Part shown: positions 56,065-64,000 of the stretch, piece by piece | Position numbering within the stretch: the stretch's first letter is position 1 | How the letters are laid out: each line of letters begins with the position of its first letter | Origin: Synechococcus sp. PCC 7336 | Lineage (GTDB): Bacteria; Cyanobacteriota; Cyanobacteriia; Thermostichales; PCC-7336 | NCBI RefSeq assembly: GCF_000332275.1 | Contig: NZ_CM001776.1 | Coordinates: forward strand, 2,500,789-2,564,788 | DNA: 64,000 nucleotides | Direction of reading: 5' to 3' | Translations under genes and position numbers: made by a program | The notes under the pieces: generated by a model | What the model was told of the DNA's origin: nothing | Seen by the model: the letters and a program-made list of their open reading frames with translations, nothing else | Database searches by the model: none

Positions 56065-57822
56065 GTGAAAATCAAACGGCGCAAAGCGATCGAGTGGGGT
56101 TTGCTCGGTGGAACGTTGTGGTTGAGTGGAGCGCGATCGGTGGGGGCTAATGGCGATCTGTGCCAAGGGGATGTGAAATGTGTTGAGTGCGAGCCTAGAA
56201 AGTTGCCCCCTAGCAATACTCCCCACATCATCCCCTACAGCCCGCAGGTGAAGCAGTTCGAACGACCGTTGCCGATCTTGCAAGAGCTAAAGCCCTACGA
56301 CAGCATCGAAGGCGATCCCAGAAAAGGAGATACTCCCACCGACTATTTCAAAATTGAAATGCGCAAGGTGTCGGTGCAAATTTTAGATGAAGCTTGGCCC
56401 GCGACAGAACTATGGAGCTATAACGGCACGGTACCGGGGCCTGTGATTCGCCAAACGGGTGGATTGCAGAAAGAAGATACCCTGCGACAATCGGTTGTGA
56501 CGTTTCTGAACGACCTGGGCAACGATCGCGGGGGTGCTCCCATTTGTACCTCCGTACACCTGCACGGCATGGCTTCGCTACCGCAGTACGACGGCTATGC
56601 CGAAGATTTGATTAAACCGGGCTACTGCAAGCAATATATTTACCCGAACGATCGCGCTGCCACCATTTGGTATCACGACCACGCGATCGACAAAACCTCT
56701 CGCAATGTCGCGATGGGATTGGCGGGCTTTTACATTGTGGAGGACCAACTGGAGCGCGATTTGAATTTGCCGAAAGGCAAATACGACGTGCCCTTAATGC
56801 TGCAAGAGGTGAGCTTGGATCGAAACGGACAAGTTGACTTCGACGATCGCCGCAAGCGGGGCTATTACGGCGATATTCAGTTGGTGAATGGAGCTCCTTG
56901 GCCGGTGATGCAGGTAGAGCGACGCAAATACCGCTTTCGCATTCTGAATGCCACAGCCTCCCGCCTCTACCAGCTTTTTATCAGCCAGACACTGGAGGGT
57001 TGGAGCAATGATGTCATGTATGTCATTGCCAGCGATGGCGGCTTGTTAGAGACTCCCGTGCCGATTGCAGGGCCGACTGGACCGGCCAACACCCTGCGTT
57101 TGGGCATGGCAGAGCGGTATGAGGTGGTGATTGATTTTGCCAAATTCGCTGAAGGTACTCAAATTTATCTGCGCAATGAGCCTTGGTCGGTTTCCCGAGA
57201 TCCCAGCAATCGCAGCCACGCCCTGATGCGGTTTGATGTGGTCGGTCCCCCCGTTCGGGATGATTCCCAGTTGCCGGATGAGTTGCGACCCATCAACCGG
57301 TTCGATCGCGATCCAACCATCCGCCTCGACCAACTGCCCATCAAGCGATGGAAATTTAGCTTAACCGGCTCGGAATGGACCATTAATCACAAAAAGTGGG
57401 ACCGCAATCGGATTGACGCGCGAGTCAAGGCAGGCGATTACGCCATTTGGGAATTAATTAACCCCGGCGGGGGTTGGAATCACCCGGTTCACATACACCT
57501 GACAGATATGCAAATTCTCGATCGCAACGGCAAACCTCCTTTGCCCTACGAGATGGGTTGGAAAGATGTTTTTAATGTTGAAGAGTTTGAAACAGTTCGA
57601 CTGATAGCTCGATTTGGCGTACCGCGAGGTCTGGATGAGGATACAGAGGGAGAACTGGAAAAAGATGGCGAATTAATTCAGGGGATTTATATGATTCACT
57701 GTCACAATCTCGTTCACGAAGACCACGCGATGATGACTCAATTTGAAGTTTATGAAGAAGGGGTAAAACCCTGTCCCCCTTGTGGTTCTCCGGCAGTTCC
57801 GATTGCAGAATGTCCGCTCTAA
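56065..57822 (+). CDS. Multicopper oxidase, bilirubin-oxidase/CotA-like, Tat-exported
   Basis: 585 residues from GTG 56065 (VKIKRRKAIEWGLLGGTLWL), chosen because a twin-arginine-like signal follows. Copper sites in order: VHLHGMA; IWYHDHAIDKTSRNVAMGLA; NHPVHIHLTDMQIL; and IHCHNLVHEDHAMMTQFEVY, which has the type-1 Cys, the His ligands and the axial Met. HCHNLxHEDHxMM is the form seen in fungal bilirubin oxidase and near that of CotA. Likely exported, folded, to oxidise phenols, metals or perhaps bilins with O2. Confidence 0.9.
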   Translation: MKIKRRKAIEWGLLGGTLWLSGARSVGANGDLCQGDVKCVECEPRKLPPSNTPHIIPYSPQVKQFERPLPILQELKPYDSIEGDPRKGDTPTDYFKIEMRKVSVQILDEAWPATELWSYNGTVPGPVIRQTGGLQKEDTLRQSVVTFLNDLGNDRGGAPICTSVHLHGMASLPQYDGYAEDLIKPGYCKQYIYPNDRAATIWYHDHAIDKTSRNVAMGLAGFYIVEDQLERDLNLPKGKYDVPLMLQEVSLDRNGQVDFDDRRKRGYYGDIQLVNGAPWPVMQVERRKYRFRILNATASRLYQLFISQTLEGWSNDVMYVIASDGGLLETPVPIAGPTGPANTLRLGMAERYEVVIDFAKFAEGTQIYLRNEPWSVSRDPSNRSHALMRFDVVGPPVRDDSQLPDELRPINRFDRDPTIRLDQLPIKRWKFSLTGSEWTINHKKWDRNRIDARVKAGDYAIWELINPGGGWNHPVHIHLTDMQILDRNGKPPLPYEMGWKDVFNVEEFETVRLIARFGVPRGLDEDTEGELEKDGELIQGIYMIHCHNLVHEDHAMMTQFEVYEEGVKPCPPCGSPAVPIAECPL

Positions 57823-57862
57823 AAGGCGATCGCTAGCGGGGAATTCGCGAGTCGATCGACCT

Positions 57863-57886
57863 AAAGCCTGCCAGTTGGCAGGCTTT
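57863..57886. terminator. Bidirectional terminator between the oxidase and the WD40 gene
   Basis: Perfect 11-bp inverted repeat AAAGCCTGCCA / TGGCAGGCTTT around GT, with A and T at its ends so that it can work on both strands. Convergent genes end on each side. Confidence 0.8.
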
Positions 57887-57925
57887 GAATTGTGTAGACA
57901 TCGAGAGAACCGCTGGCGTCGAGAG

Positions 57926-60310
57926 CTAAACCCCTGGCTGCCTGCAAAGACCGGCAGACTGCAAGCGATGTTCGTCAAGTTGTACGCGCTTGTTTTCGCC
58001 ACCACTCAGGACTAAGACGCGATCGCCTTCTCGAAACACATCGACAGAGGCGATCGGGTTGTTGGCATCCTGACGAATCTGAACGGGAGTGAAGAAACTG
58101 GCATTACCGCTATCGTCGTAGTTCAGGGGCCAGAGTAAAACCTGCCCGTCAAGACCGCCACTGGCGAGGTAACAGCCATCGGCAGTCAGAGCCACCGATT
58201 GAACTGGTTGGCCGCCGTGGGCTGCGGCTTGGCTGCTGGTGGGCTGGCAGTTGGCTTGGCTGAAGCATTGGGATAGAGACCAAAGGGTGAGGTTGCCTTG
58301 GTTGTCCCCCACGGCCAGAACCTCAGGGCGTTCGATGGCGATGGCGAGAGTAGAAATGAAGCTAACGTCGGGGGGGAGGGTGCCGAGGGGATAACTCAAT
58401 CGCGTCAGGCTCTCGGTCGGCTTGGGCTCGTCCAGGTCGAGCAGATCGAGACGGTTCCGTTGACCGCCAATGGCCAGATAGCGATCGCCATTCCAGCTAA
58501 AGGGAGCAATGGTCTCGATCGCCGTGCAAATCGGCACTCCCGATCGAGTTTGGATGGGAATGGGCTGCAGTTGTCGATTGAGCAATTGAGCGTCGTTACT
58601 CCCGTCTAGCTGCAAATCCCACCGATAGATATTGCCACTGCCGTGAGCGCTCAACAGCACGGAACTGCGAGGCAGGAAGGCCAAATCGAAGACGCGATCG
58701 CTCAAGAGTCGCGTTGCCGGTGTGGCGGTGCTTGCAGCGACGGCCGGGGGAAGGCCGGAGTCCTCTGGTTTGAGCTTGCAAGCTGACAGGTCTTCTGCCC
58801 CATGAAACCTAGAGAGATGCTGGGCGAAGGACGGACGGGATAAACGCTGGGGTAAATTCCACAATTGGATATCGCCATTTTCGTAGCCAACGGCGGCCCA
58901 GGTATTGTCTTCGCGTCGATAGCGGATCGCATGGATGGCAGAAGTGCTAGTGGGGGAAACAGTACCTGCAGCTGGCGGAGGATTGACGATACCGAGAAAC
59001 TGCAAGCGACGACCCCGCACTTGCCATTGGCGCACGGTCGTGTCGAGGGAGCCACTGAGAGCCCTGCCGCCCCCCCCATTAAACTGCACGGTGCTAACGG
59101 GAGCGGCATGGTGCTGCATTTGCGATCGCCAGCGCCAAAACCACAGGGGCAAGACCATCACGAGGGCCAGGAATAAGAGGGCTGCCAACACCTGCAGTAC
59201 AAACGGGACGAGGGGCAATACCTCCAGGCTTAACGGCTGCTGTGGGGGTAGAAGGGGTACATCCGGGCGGGAAAGGGAGCCGGTGGCAGTGAGGGCATAG
59301 CGACGCCGCCATCCCCATCTGGGGCGGATTCTGCGCACCAGCAACGATAGTTCGGTCTCTTCTCCAGGAGGTAGCTCTCGTTGGGGAGGGGCAATTTCCA
59401 GTTGCGGGAGGAGCTCTTCTTCGGTCAGTGCTGCCCGTTCCCAAGCGCGATCGCGGCGCTCGGGGGAGTCGTAGGCGAGGGTGGCAGTGATGGTTTGATG
59501 CAGATTGCTGCGGTTGTGGAACTGGAGGGTATAGAGGGCGGTGTCGAGAACTCGGGCAGATTTTTCGCGGCGGTTGGGCAGTACCTGTTTGGGATTGGGA
59601 CAGGTCAGGGCGATGTCCCCTTCAGGGGCGATCTCCAGATGTCCGGCAACGCTGGCAGGGGCAGGGGAGTGTTGGGTGACAATTTCGAACGGATAGTTTT
59701 GGCTGATGGCGTGGGGAGCAGGAGGGACTTGTACGGCGAAGGCTACTTTGGTACTGCCCCGTCCTTCGATCTGGATCGGGCATTCTGCCCCTTGAGGCAG
59801 CCAAGCAGCATCGAGCTGGCGACAGAGCAAGCTGTCCCGCAGGGGGAGGCGGTTCGGATTGTTGACCGTCACCTCGATCTGGGCAGTTCCCCCGGCAGGG
59901 ACTGAGATGGGGGTCTCGGCGAGGGACAGTTGCAGGGGCTCGATCGCACTGCCCTCGATCTCCAAACGCACCACTGCGGGCGGCGGCTCTGTATCGATTT
60001 GAGGGGAGATAGCCCGCACGCTCAGATTCATCAAGCCGGCGTAATGGGGTTTGGGATTGGCAATAATCGCCACTTCAAACTCGGTGGAGTCCCAAGGGGG
60101 AATATTCACGCCCGTGTCGGGGGAGACGCGGTACCAACGGCGATCGGCAGGCACCTGAATGCCTGCCGCGATGACTTCTAGCCAAAATGACACCCGACGG
60201 GGGGCCAGATTGGTCACTTTGACCTGCAATTTGGCCGGATCGCCCCCTGGGGTGTAGGTCAACTGTGGGGGGGTGACAGCAATGCTGTAGTCAATCTTTG
60301 CAGTAGCCAT
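57926..60310 (-). CDS. Ig-like / transmembrane / WD40-repeat protein in an injection-system operon
   Basis: 794 residues. Residues about 1-350: two or three beta-sandwich (Ig-like) segments (LQVKVTNLAPRRVSFWLEVI; FEVAIIANPKPHYAGLMNLS; AQIEVTVNNPNRLPLRDSLL). About 367-392: a single hydrophobic helix (LVPFVLQVLAALLFLALVMV) followed by basic residues. About 401-775: WD40-like repeats (APVSTVQFNGGGGRALSGSL, DTTVRQW, VQSVALTADGCYLASGGLDG, VLLWPLN). It is the last gene of four on the minus strand, with 3 bp between it and the Cache/HAMP gene. Probably membrane-anchored, with the propeller on one side and the Ig-like part on the other. Confidence 0.8.
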   Translation of the reverse strand: MATAKIDYSIAVTPPQLTYTPGGDPAKLQVKVTNLAPRRVSFWLEVIAAGIQVPADRRWYRVSPDTGVNIPPWDSTEFEVAIIANPKPHYAGLMNLSVRAISPQIDTEPPPAVVRLEIEGSAIEPLQLSLAETPISVPAGGTAQIEVTVNNPNRLPLRDSLLCRQLDAAWLPQGAECPIQIEGRGSTKVAFAVQVPPAPHAISQNYPFEIVTQHSPAPASVAGHLEIAPEGDIALTCPNPKQVLPNRREKSARVLDTALYTLQFHNRSNLHQTITATLAYDSPERRDRAWERAALTEEELLPQLEIAPPQRELPPGEETELSLLVRRIRPRWGWRRRYALTATGSLSRPDVPLLPPQQPLSLEVLPLVPFVLQVLAALLFLALVMVLPLWFWRWRSQMQHHAAPVSTVQFNGGGGRALSGSLDTTVRQWQVRGRRLQFLGIVNPPPAAGTVSPTSTSAIHAIRYRREDNTWAAVGYENGDIQLWNLPQRLSRPSFAQHLSRFHGAEDLSACKLKPEDSGLPPAVAASTATPATRLLSDRVFDLAFLPRSSVLLSAHGSGNIYRWDLQLDGSNDAQLLNRQLQPIPIQTRSGVPICTAIETIAPFSWNGDRYLAIGGQRNRLDLLDLDEPKPTESLTRLSYPLGTLPPDVSFISTLAIAIERPEVLAVGDNQGNLTLWSLSQCFSQANCQPTSSQAAAHGGQPVQSVALTADGCYLASGGLDGQVLLWPLNYDDSGNASFFTPVQIRQDANNPIASVDVFREGDRVLVLSGGENKRVQLDEHRLQSAGLCRQPGV

Positions 60311-60313
60311 GCG

Positions 60314-62020
60314 TCACTTTTCGCCCCCCTGAATGTCCTGCTGGGCGATCGCGCGCACGTGACGCGAGCGGGCTCGCAGGGAATTCAAGTACTGAAATAG
60401 CGCCGACCCCTCCTGTCGTTCGTTCAACTGTTTTTCCAGCTCGCCGATCTTTTGCTTGTATTTGACAATCCGATCGTCCACCGATGCTCCCATTTGCTGT
60501 AGCGTTTCTGCCAGCTCGCCGAGCTCGTCAGATCGTTTGGTCATGGCTCCAATACTTTCGGGCTTGTAGCGATCGTGTTCGATGTCGTCTGCTGCTCGAC
60601 TCAATCTCTGTAGAGGTTTAGTAATCCAGATTCGACCGAATAAGGCACCGCCAATCACAAAGACGAGCACCAAGCCAACCACCGTCAAGCCAGTATTCCG
60701 CCGTCCCTCAATTAATCTATCCAGAAACTCCCGCTCGGGAATTACCTCAATCACAAACCAATCTTGAGGTTGCATCGCCAACTTGGAAAGAACCACAATC
60801 ATCTGCCCTCCAGCAATGCCATTCGAATCGTCTGCACTATTCGATCCTGCAAACGAAAATTTGCAGATCGTCCCGAGGCAAGCCTCTGGATCGATACCAG
60901 CAAATCCGCCAGACTCGGCAAATTTTGTATTTAAGAACTGATAAGTATCGCGGATGAGTTGATGGTCGCTATATTGTAAGGATCTCGGAGGGATGCAGTT
61001 CGGATCGGGATTATCAGTCGAACAGGTTTCGAGGGATTCTTGCAGAGAACTGGCAATAAACTGCCCTGAATCGTTCGTGACAAAAAACGGGTTGAGAGAG
61101 CTGACTGGAGCCCCTGCAGCCAGACCGGCTAGTAAGTCATTCACGTTATCGGCGGGTAAGTCGATCGCCAAAATACCGCCAAAGATCGGGTTGTCACTCG
61201 GATTGTTCTGGCCGTCCTTCTCTGTACTGAGAATCGGAATTCTAGGAGTCACTCCAATTTCGTTACCGGCGAATACGTATACTTCTCCAATATCCTCTTG
61301 GCATAAGAGGAGGTCACTACAATTGGTAATTGCTTCTAGCCCTTCTACGTACCAAGGTCGCTGGGCCAGTGCGAAGTCGGTGGAGGCCGTAGAATTAATT
61401 GGAATCGAGGGGTTTCCAGACAGCGTCTCGATGTAGTTACCACTGTCATCCAGAGGATACGTGAGTAATTGGCCAGATGTCCACGAAGCCAAAATCTTCA
61501 CGATGAATCCGCTATCCAGCTCTTCGATTTTGACAAAAATATCTCCAGAGAATGTCGGATCGTCCTGAATGTTCGCAATATTGGAATTACCCCGAACGCT
61601 CTGACTTAAGGCGGGATTGCTGGCAGCATTGCCAAAGAGCATGGAGCGAATAGATGGCGAGTTTTTCACCGATAGATATAAAAAATCTCGAATTCTTTGC
61701 ACGTACTCCGCTTCCGAACAACTGGCTCGACCAGCACAAAAATCCGATGCCACTAACGGAACATCTCCACCGATCGCTGCCGCCTGACTAATCCGCAAAA
61801 TTGTTTCCGAATCTTGCAGAAAAGATTCCATCACTTGAGCGTTGTTGCGGCTAATTCGCTCGATTAATGATGCTGAAATCTCTTGAATCGCTGTTGTACC
61901 GCCGCGATCGGTGAAAAACCAGGAGAACAGGCCGGTAAGGCTCACCAAGACAAAGACGACACTGGGGAGCAAAATCCGAATGGACGGCACGAGCGATCGC
62001 TGGGAATAGGAATCGGCCAT
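60314..62020 (-). CDS. dCache-HAMP membrane receptor without output domain
   Basis: 568 residues. Membrane helix 1 about residues 14-36 (IRILLPSVVFVLVSLTGLFS), a long extracytoplasmic dCache-type sensor (FALAQRPWYVEGLEAI; PIFGGILAIDLPADNVNDLL; FFVTNDSGQFIASSLQESL; QPQDWFVIEVIPEREFLDRL), helix 2 near residue 465 (TGLTVVGLVLVFVIGGALFG), then HAMP (ITKPLQRLSRAADDIEHDRY to ELGELAETLQQM) and a short coiled coil ending in a basic tail. No kinase, cyclase or chemotaxis domain follows. Lies between genes of a phage-tail-like system with 12 and 3 bp spacing, so it probably belongs to that system. Confidence 0.82.
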   Translation of the reverse strand: MADSYSQRSLVPSIRILLPSVVFVLVSLTGLFSWFFTDRGGTTAIQEISASLIERISRNNAQVMESFLQDSETILRISQAAAIGGDVPLVASDFCAGRASCSEAEYVQRIRDFLYLSVKNSPSIRSMLFGNAASNPALSQSVRGNSNIANIQDDPTFSGDIFVKIEELDSGFIVKILASWTSGQLLTYPLDDSGNYIETLSGNPSIPINSTASTDFALAQRPWYVEGLEAITNCSDLLLCQEDIGEVYVFAGNEIGVTPRIPILSTEKDGQNNPSDNPIFGGILAIDLPADNVNDLLAGLAAGAPVSSLNPFFVTNDSGQFIASSLQESLETCSTDNPDPNCIPPRSLQYSDHQLIRDTYQFLNTKFAESGGFAGIDPEACLGTICKFSFAGSNSADDSNGIAGGQMIVVLSKLAMQPQDWFVIEVIPEREFLDRLIEGRRNTGLTVVGLVLVFVIGGALFGRIWITKPLQRLSRAADDIEHDRYKPESIGAMTKRSDELGELAETLQQMGASVDDRIVKYKQKIGELEKQLNERQEGSALFQYLNSLRARSRHVRAIAQQDIQGGEK

Positions 62021-62032
62021 AGTCTCAGTCCG

Positions 62033-63403
62033 CTAGGAGTGGGGGGTAGAGGTCTCGACTTGAAGCTCGCGCAGGTGTCGCCGAGCCCAGGCAAAGTGGA
62101 GGAGATTGGCCCCGAGTTCCTGGGCCTCCCGCACCGTTTCGCGAGGGATATCGGGGGATTTAGACCCCCCCCAACCCGTGCCCAGATCGCCGATCGCCAG
62201 TACGACTGCCTCCCAGTTAAACAGCAGAATTAGCCCCCGATTCACCATTGGAAAACGGGAGAAGGTGAAGGGCCGGGAGCGCAGCGGGTGAGTGGAATCG
62301 ATCTGGGCTCCCCCTGTCGGAATGGAGCTCCAATCGAGATCGAGCGTTTCTCTCAGGGTTTGGCGCAAATTTTGCAAGAGGCGATCGACCACCGGCTGAT
62401 TCGCGAGCAGTTCTCCCTCTAAATCCTTGCGAATATCGTCATAGAGCCGATCCTCCCGCACGTCCTCGATCGCCTCTCGCAGGTGTTGTTGAACCAAAGC
62501 TAGCTCGTCAATGTGGGTTTGGCTGGCATCCATCGTGACGAGGAGGGTTGCTCCGTCAGTCAGGAGTTGGTTGAGGCTGCCGAGCTCGGAGCGAGACAGG
62601 GCAGATAACTGCCAGTAGTTGGCCATTAACAGGTCGATCTGCGGGCGATCGCCTCCATCCGCTGGCAAGCGCAGCAGGCCGAGATGCTGCCCCTGCAGAT
62701 CGGGATAGACGCTGGGCAACGCCTGCAGCAGGGCATCCACGCCAGCGAGCTCGGAATCTATACTGTCTTCGGCGGGCGGCACTGCAGCTGCGCAATCTAA
62801 ATGGGCAATGGTGAGGCTGGATTGCGATCGCGCGCCCAATTGGGGTCGAAAGCGAAAGTCGATGTTGTTGGCCAGGGGATGGAACGGATCGCGAGCATTC
62901 GCCAGGACAACGGGGTCGGGAGAGAGCAGAATGCGACAGACTTCGATTTCGTCGGGGTTCGGGGGTGTGGATTTCTCGTAGAGGCGAAAGTCCTCCTGCA
63001 GGCGATCGCCCACAAACCGTTCGGCCACTGCTGCGGGGTCGAAAAAGCTGATGACGAGATAAACCAACAGAGGACGCTCGGATTGAGCTCGGGAGACGAG
63101 GTAGTAGGGCTCTGGCTGAGGTACCACAACTGGGTTGCCCGCCGCATCAATCGCGATTCCGGGCTGTAGTTGCAGCCAGCGATCGCCTCGATATTCGCTC
63201 GGGGTGTTGGGGGGAGGGGCGATCGGATGCACCCCTAGTCCGTGCAGAATGCCGCCTCGGTGGAGGGCCTGATAGTGCAGGTTTTGACGGCGGCTGTGGT
63301 AAGAGTGGGCCAGTTGCCAGCCTTCTGCGTCCACGAGCAAGCCGTCGTAGATTTTGAGGCGCTCGAAGGGTTGAATGGGGGTGTGGGAAGGGGAGACAAC
63401 CAT
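62033..63403 (-). CDS. Tail-associated protein with DUF4159-like C-terminal part
   Basis: 456 residues. N-terminal FERLKIYDGLLVDAEGWQLA, then SYHSRRQNLHYQALHRGGIL and HGLGVHPI with WLQLQPGIAIDAAGNPVVVP, a pattern (RYFDGxLL ... HxxLHGxGVVxGL ... PGxAxDxxG) common to proteins in contractile injection system clusters. C-terminal half (IDLLMANYWQLSALSRSELG, SLNQLLTDGATLLVTMDAS, NRGLILLFNWEAVVLAIGDL, RETVREAQELGANLLHFAWA) resembles DUF4159. Probably a baseplate- or anchor-associated component; the exact role is unknown. Confidence 0.65.
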   Translation of the reverse strand: MVVSPSHTPIQPFERLKIYDGLLVDAEGWQLAHSYHSRRQNLHYQALHRGGILHGLGVHPIAPPPNTPSEYRGDRWLQLQPGIAIDAAGNPVVVPQPEPYYLVSRAQSERPLLVYLVISFFDPAAVAERFVGDRLQEDFRLYEKSTPPNPDEIEVCRILLSPDPVVLANARDPFHPLANNIDFRFRPQLGARSQSSLTIAHLDCAAAVPPAEDSIDSELAGVDALLQALPSVYPDLQGQHLGLLRLPADGGDRPQIDLLMANYWQLSALSRSELGSLNQLLTDGATLLVTMDASQTHIDELALVQQHLREAIEDVREDRLYDDIRKDLEGELLANQPVVDRLLQNLRQTLRETLDLDWSSIPTGGAQIDSTHPLRSRPFTFSRFPMVNRGLILLFNWEAVVLAIGDLGTGWGGSKSPDIPRETVREAQELGANLLHFAWARRHLRELQVETSTPHS

Positions 63404-63448
63404 AGCGAACGGGGGTCGGGGTTAAAGGGATAGCTTGAGGGCGAGACT

Positions 63449-64000
63449 TCAAGCAGTTGAGGGGGGAGGTCGGTCGGGGGCGATCGTCAGATCGTAGCTG
63501 CAGAAAGCCGGTTTTTCTTGCTCGATGATGGTCCGTACGAGGGCTTCGTCCACGACATCGGTGGGTCCCGGGCGCAGGATAACGGCAAAGTGAAAGGGAC
63601 GTCCCCGCCCCAACAAGCTGTCTTCGCCCATATGGGCTTGGCCGAGCACCAGCCCTCGGGCAAAGCTTTCGCGGATCTCGATGCGGGGCGGACGGTTGGG
63701 GGGGAGCGTCTCGAGATCCTCCAGCGGCAAGCCAGTGTAGAGGTGGAGGTAATGACGCAACCCCCGCTGCGTCCCGCGCCAGCGATAAATCTCTACCGCT
63801 TGTCGAATGAGCCTGCGCCGCTGCGGCTCGCTCCAGCGCTGATTGTCGACCCAGCCCACCCAATAGGCTAAAAAGGGCAGGAATTTAGCCGGTGCCGTGA
63901 GCGGATCGAGGTGGGCCCACATCGCGTCCAGTGCCTGCACGTCTGGCTCGAATGCCTGCTCGGCGATCGCCAAGAAACGACCGATAAAGTCCACTTCGCG
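63449..64000 (-). CDS. Phage-tail-I / TIGR02242-like baseplate protein (5' end uncertain)
   Basis: At least 181 residues from GTG 63994; the frame is open to the window edge, so the true start may lie outside. FLAIAEQAFEPDVQALDAMW, then HLDPLTAPAKFLPFLAYWVG, WSEPQRRRLIRQAVEIYRWR and GTQRGLRHYLHLYTGLPLED match the P2 gpI-like tail domain found in contractile injection systems. It is a baseplate wedge component in such particles. First gene visible of the minus-strand operon; sheath, tube and other baseplate genes should lie beyond 64000. Confidence 0.85.
   Translation of the reverse strand, partial: REVDFIGRFLAIAEQAFEPDVQALDAMWAHLDPLTAPAKFLPFLAYWVGWVDNQRWSEPQRRRLIRQAVEIYRWRGTQRGLRHYLHLYTGLPLEDLETLPPNRPPRIEIRESFARGLVLGQAHMGEDSLLGRGRPFHFAVILRPGPTDVVDEALVRTIIEQEKPAFCSYDLTIAPDRPPPSTA

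Overview
The window comes from the chromosome of a phycoerythrin-producing cyanobacterium. Evidence: complete phycocyanin and C-phycoerythrin subunit genes, ferredoxin-dependent bilin reductases, rod-core linkers, sulfolipid synthase, SipA/CRR42- and CRR7-type plastid-lineage proteins, PII-type ArgB, and very frequent copies of the octamer GCGATCGC (the HIP1 palindrome of cyanobacterial genomes). By eye the DNA is moderately GC-rich. I cannot name the species. All calls come from reading the sequence and from memory of the families; no search was run.

Layout. 1-20.5 kb is housekeeping: pheT (cut by the window edge), an OstA/DUF3769 outer-membrane protein, miaA, an RRM RNA-binding protein, pyruvate dehydrogenase E2, sipA, mazG, a phasin-like gene, an unlinked ureE, a DUF1350 hydrolase, a tRNA-Met, argB, lnt, rnhA and a BioD/DRTGG protein. 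Insertion-sequence debris and small repeats are scattered through it. 20.9-44.2 kb is a phycobilisome rod island. On the minus strand lie pebA-pebB and cpcB-cpcA-cpcE-cpcF-cpcT. After these come a CpcS/U-type lyase, a pentapeptide-repeat protein, an Rpn-type nuclease, a HEAT protein and a divergent phycobiliprotein-like globin. Next is cpeC-D-E-S-T-R with a cpeF-like gene (plus), then cpeB-cpeA-cpeY-cpeZ (minus), nblA, cpcS, and the two rod-core linkers cpcL (membrane-anchored) and cpcG1. 44.3-57.9 kb is mixed: two helicases, a YciH/SUI1 protein, part of an amino-acid ABC transporter, sqdB, a short-chain dehydrogenase, a toxin-antitoxin pair, a CRR7-type protein, a fatty-acid-hydroxylase/SDR fusion and a bilirubin-oxidase-like multicopper oxidase. 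57.9-64 kb is a four-gene minus-strand operon that looks like one end of a contractile injection system (phage-tail-like) cluster continuing beyond the window.

How it fits together. PebA and PebB make phycoerythrobilin from biliverdin. The lyases (CpcE/F, CpcS types, CpcT, CpeS, CpeT, CpeY, CpeZ, CpeF) attach bilins to cysteines of CpcA/B and CpeA/B. CpeC/D/E stack phycoerythrin hexamers, CpcG1 and CpcL connect rods to the core or the membrane, CpeR activates phycoerythrin genes, and NblA directs phycobilisome breakdown. No core (apc) genes and no dedicated CpcC/CpcD phycocyanin linkers are present in the window.

Most interesting points: the injection-system operon with two membrane proteins of unusual design (a dCache-HAMP receptor without any output domain, and an Ig-like/transmembrane/beta-propeller protein); the divergent phycobiliprotein-like gene; 18-19 bp tandem repeats in rod-gene leaders; and a decaying insertion sequence with matching miniature elements, one of which truncates a dead oxidoreductase gene.
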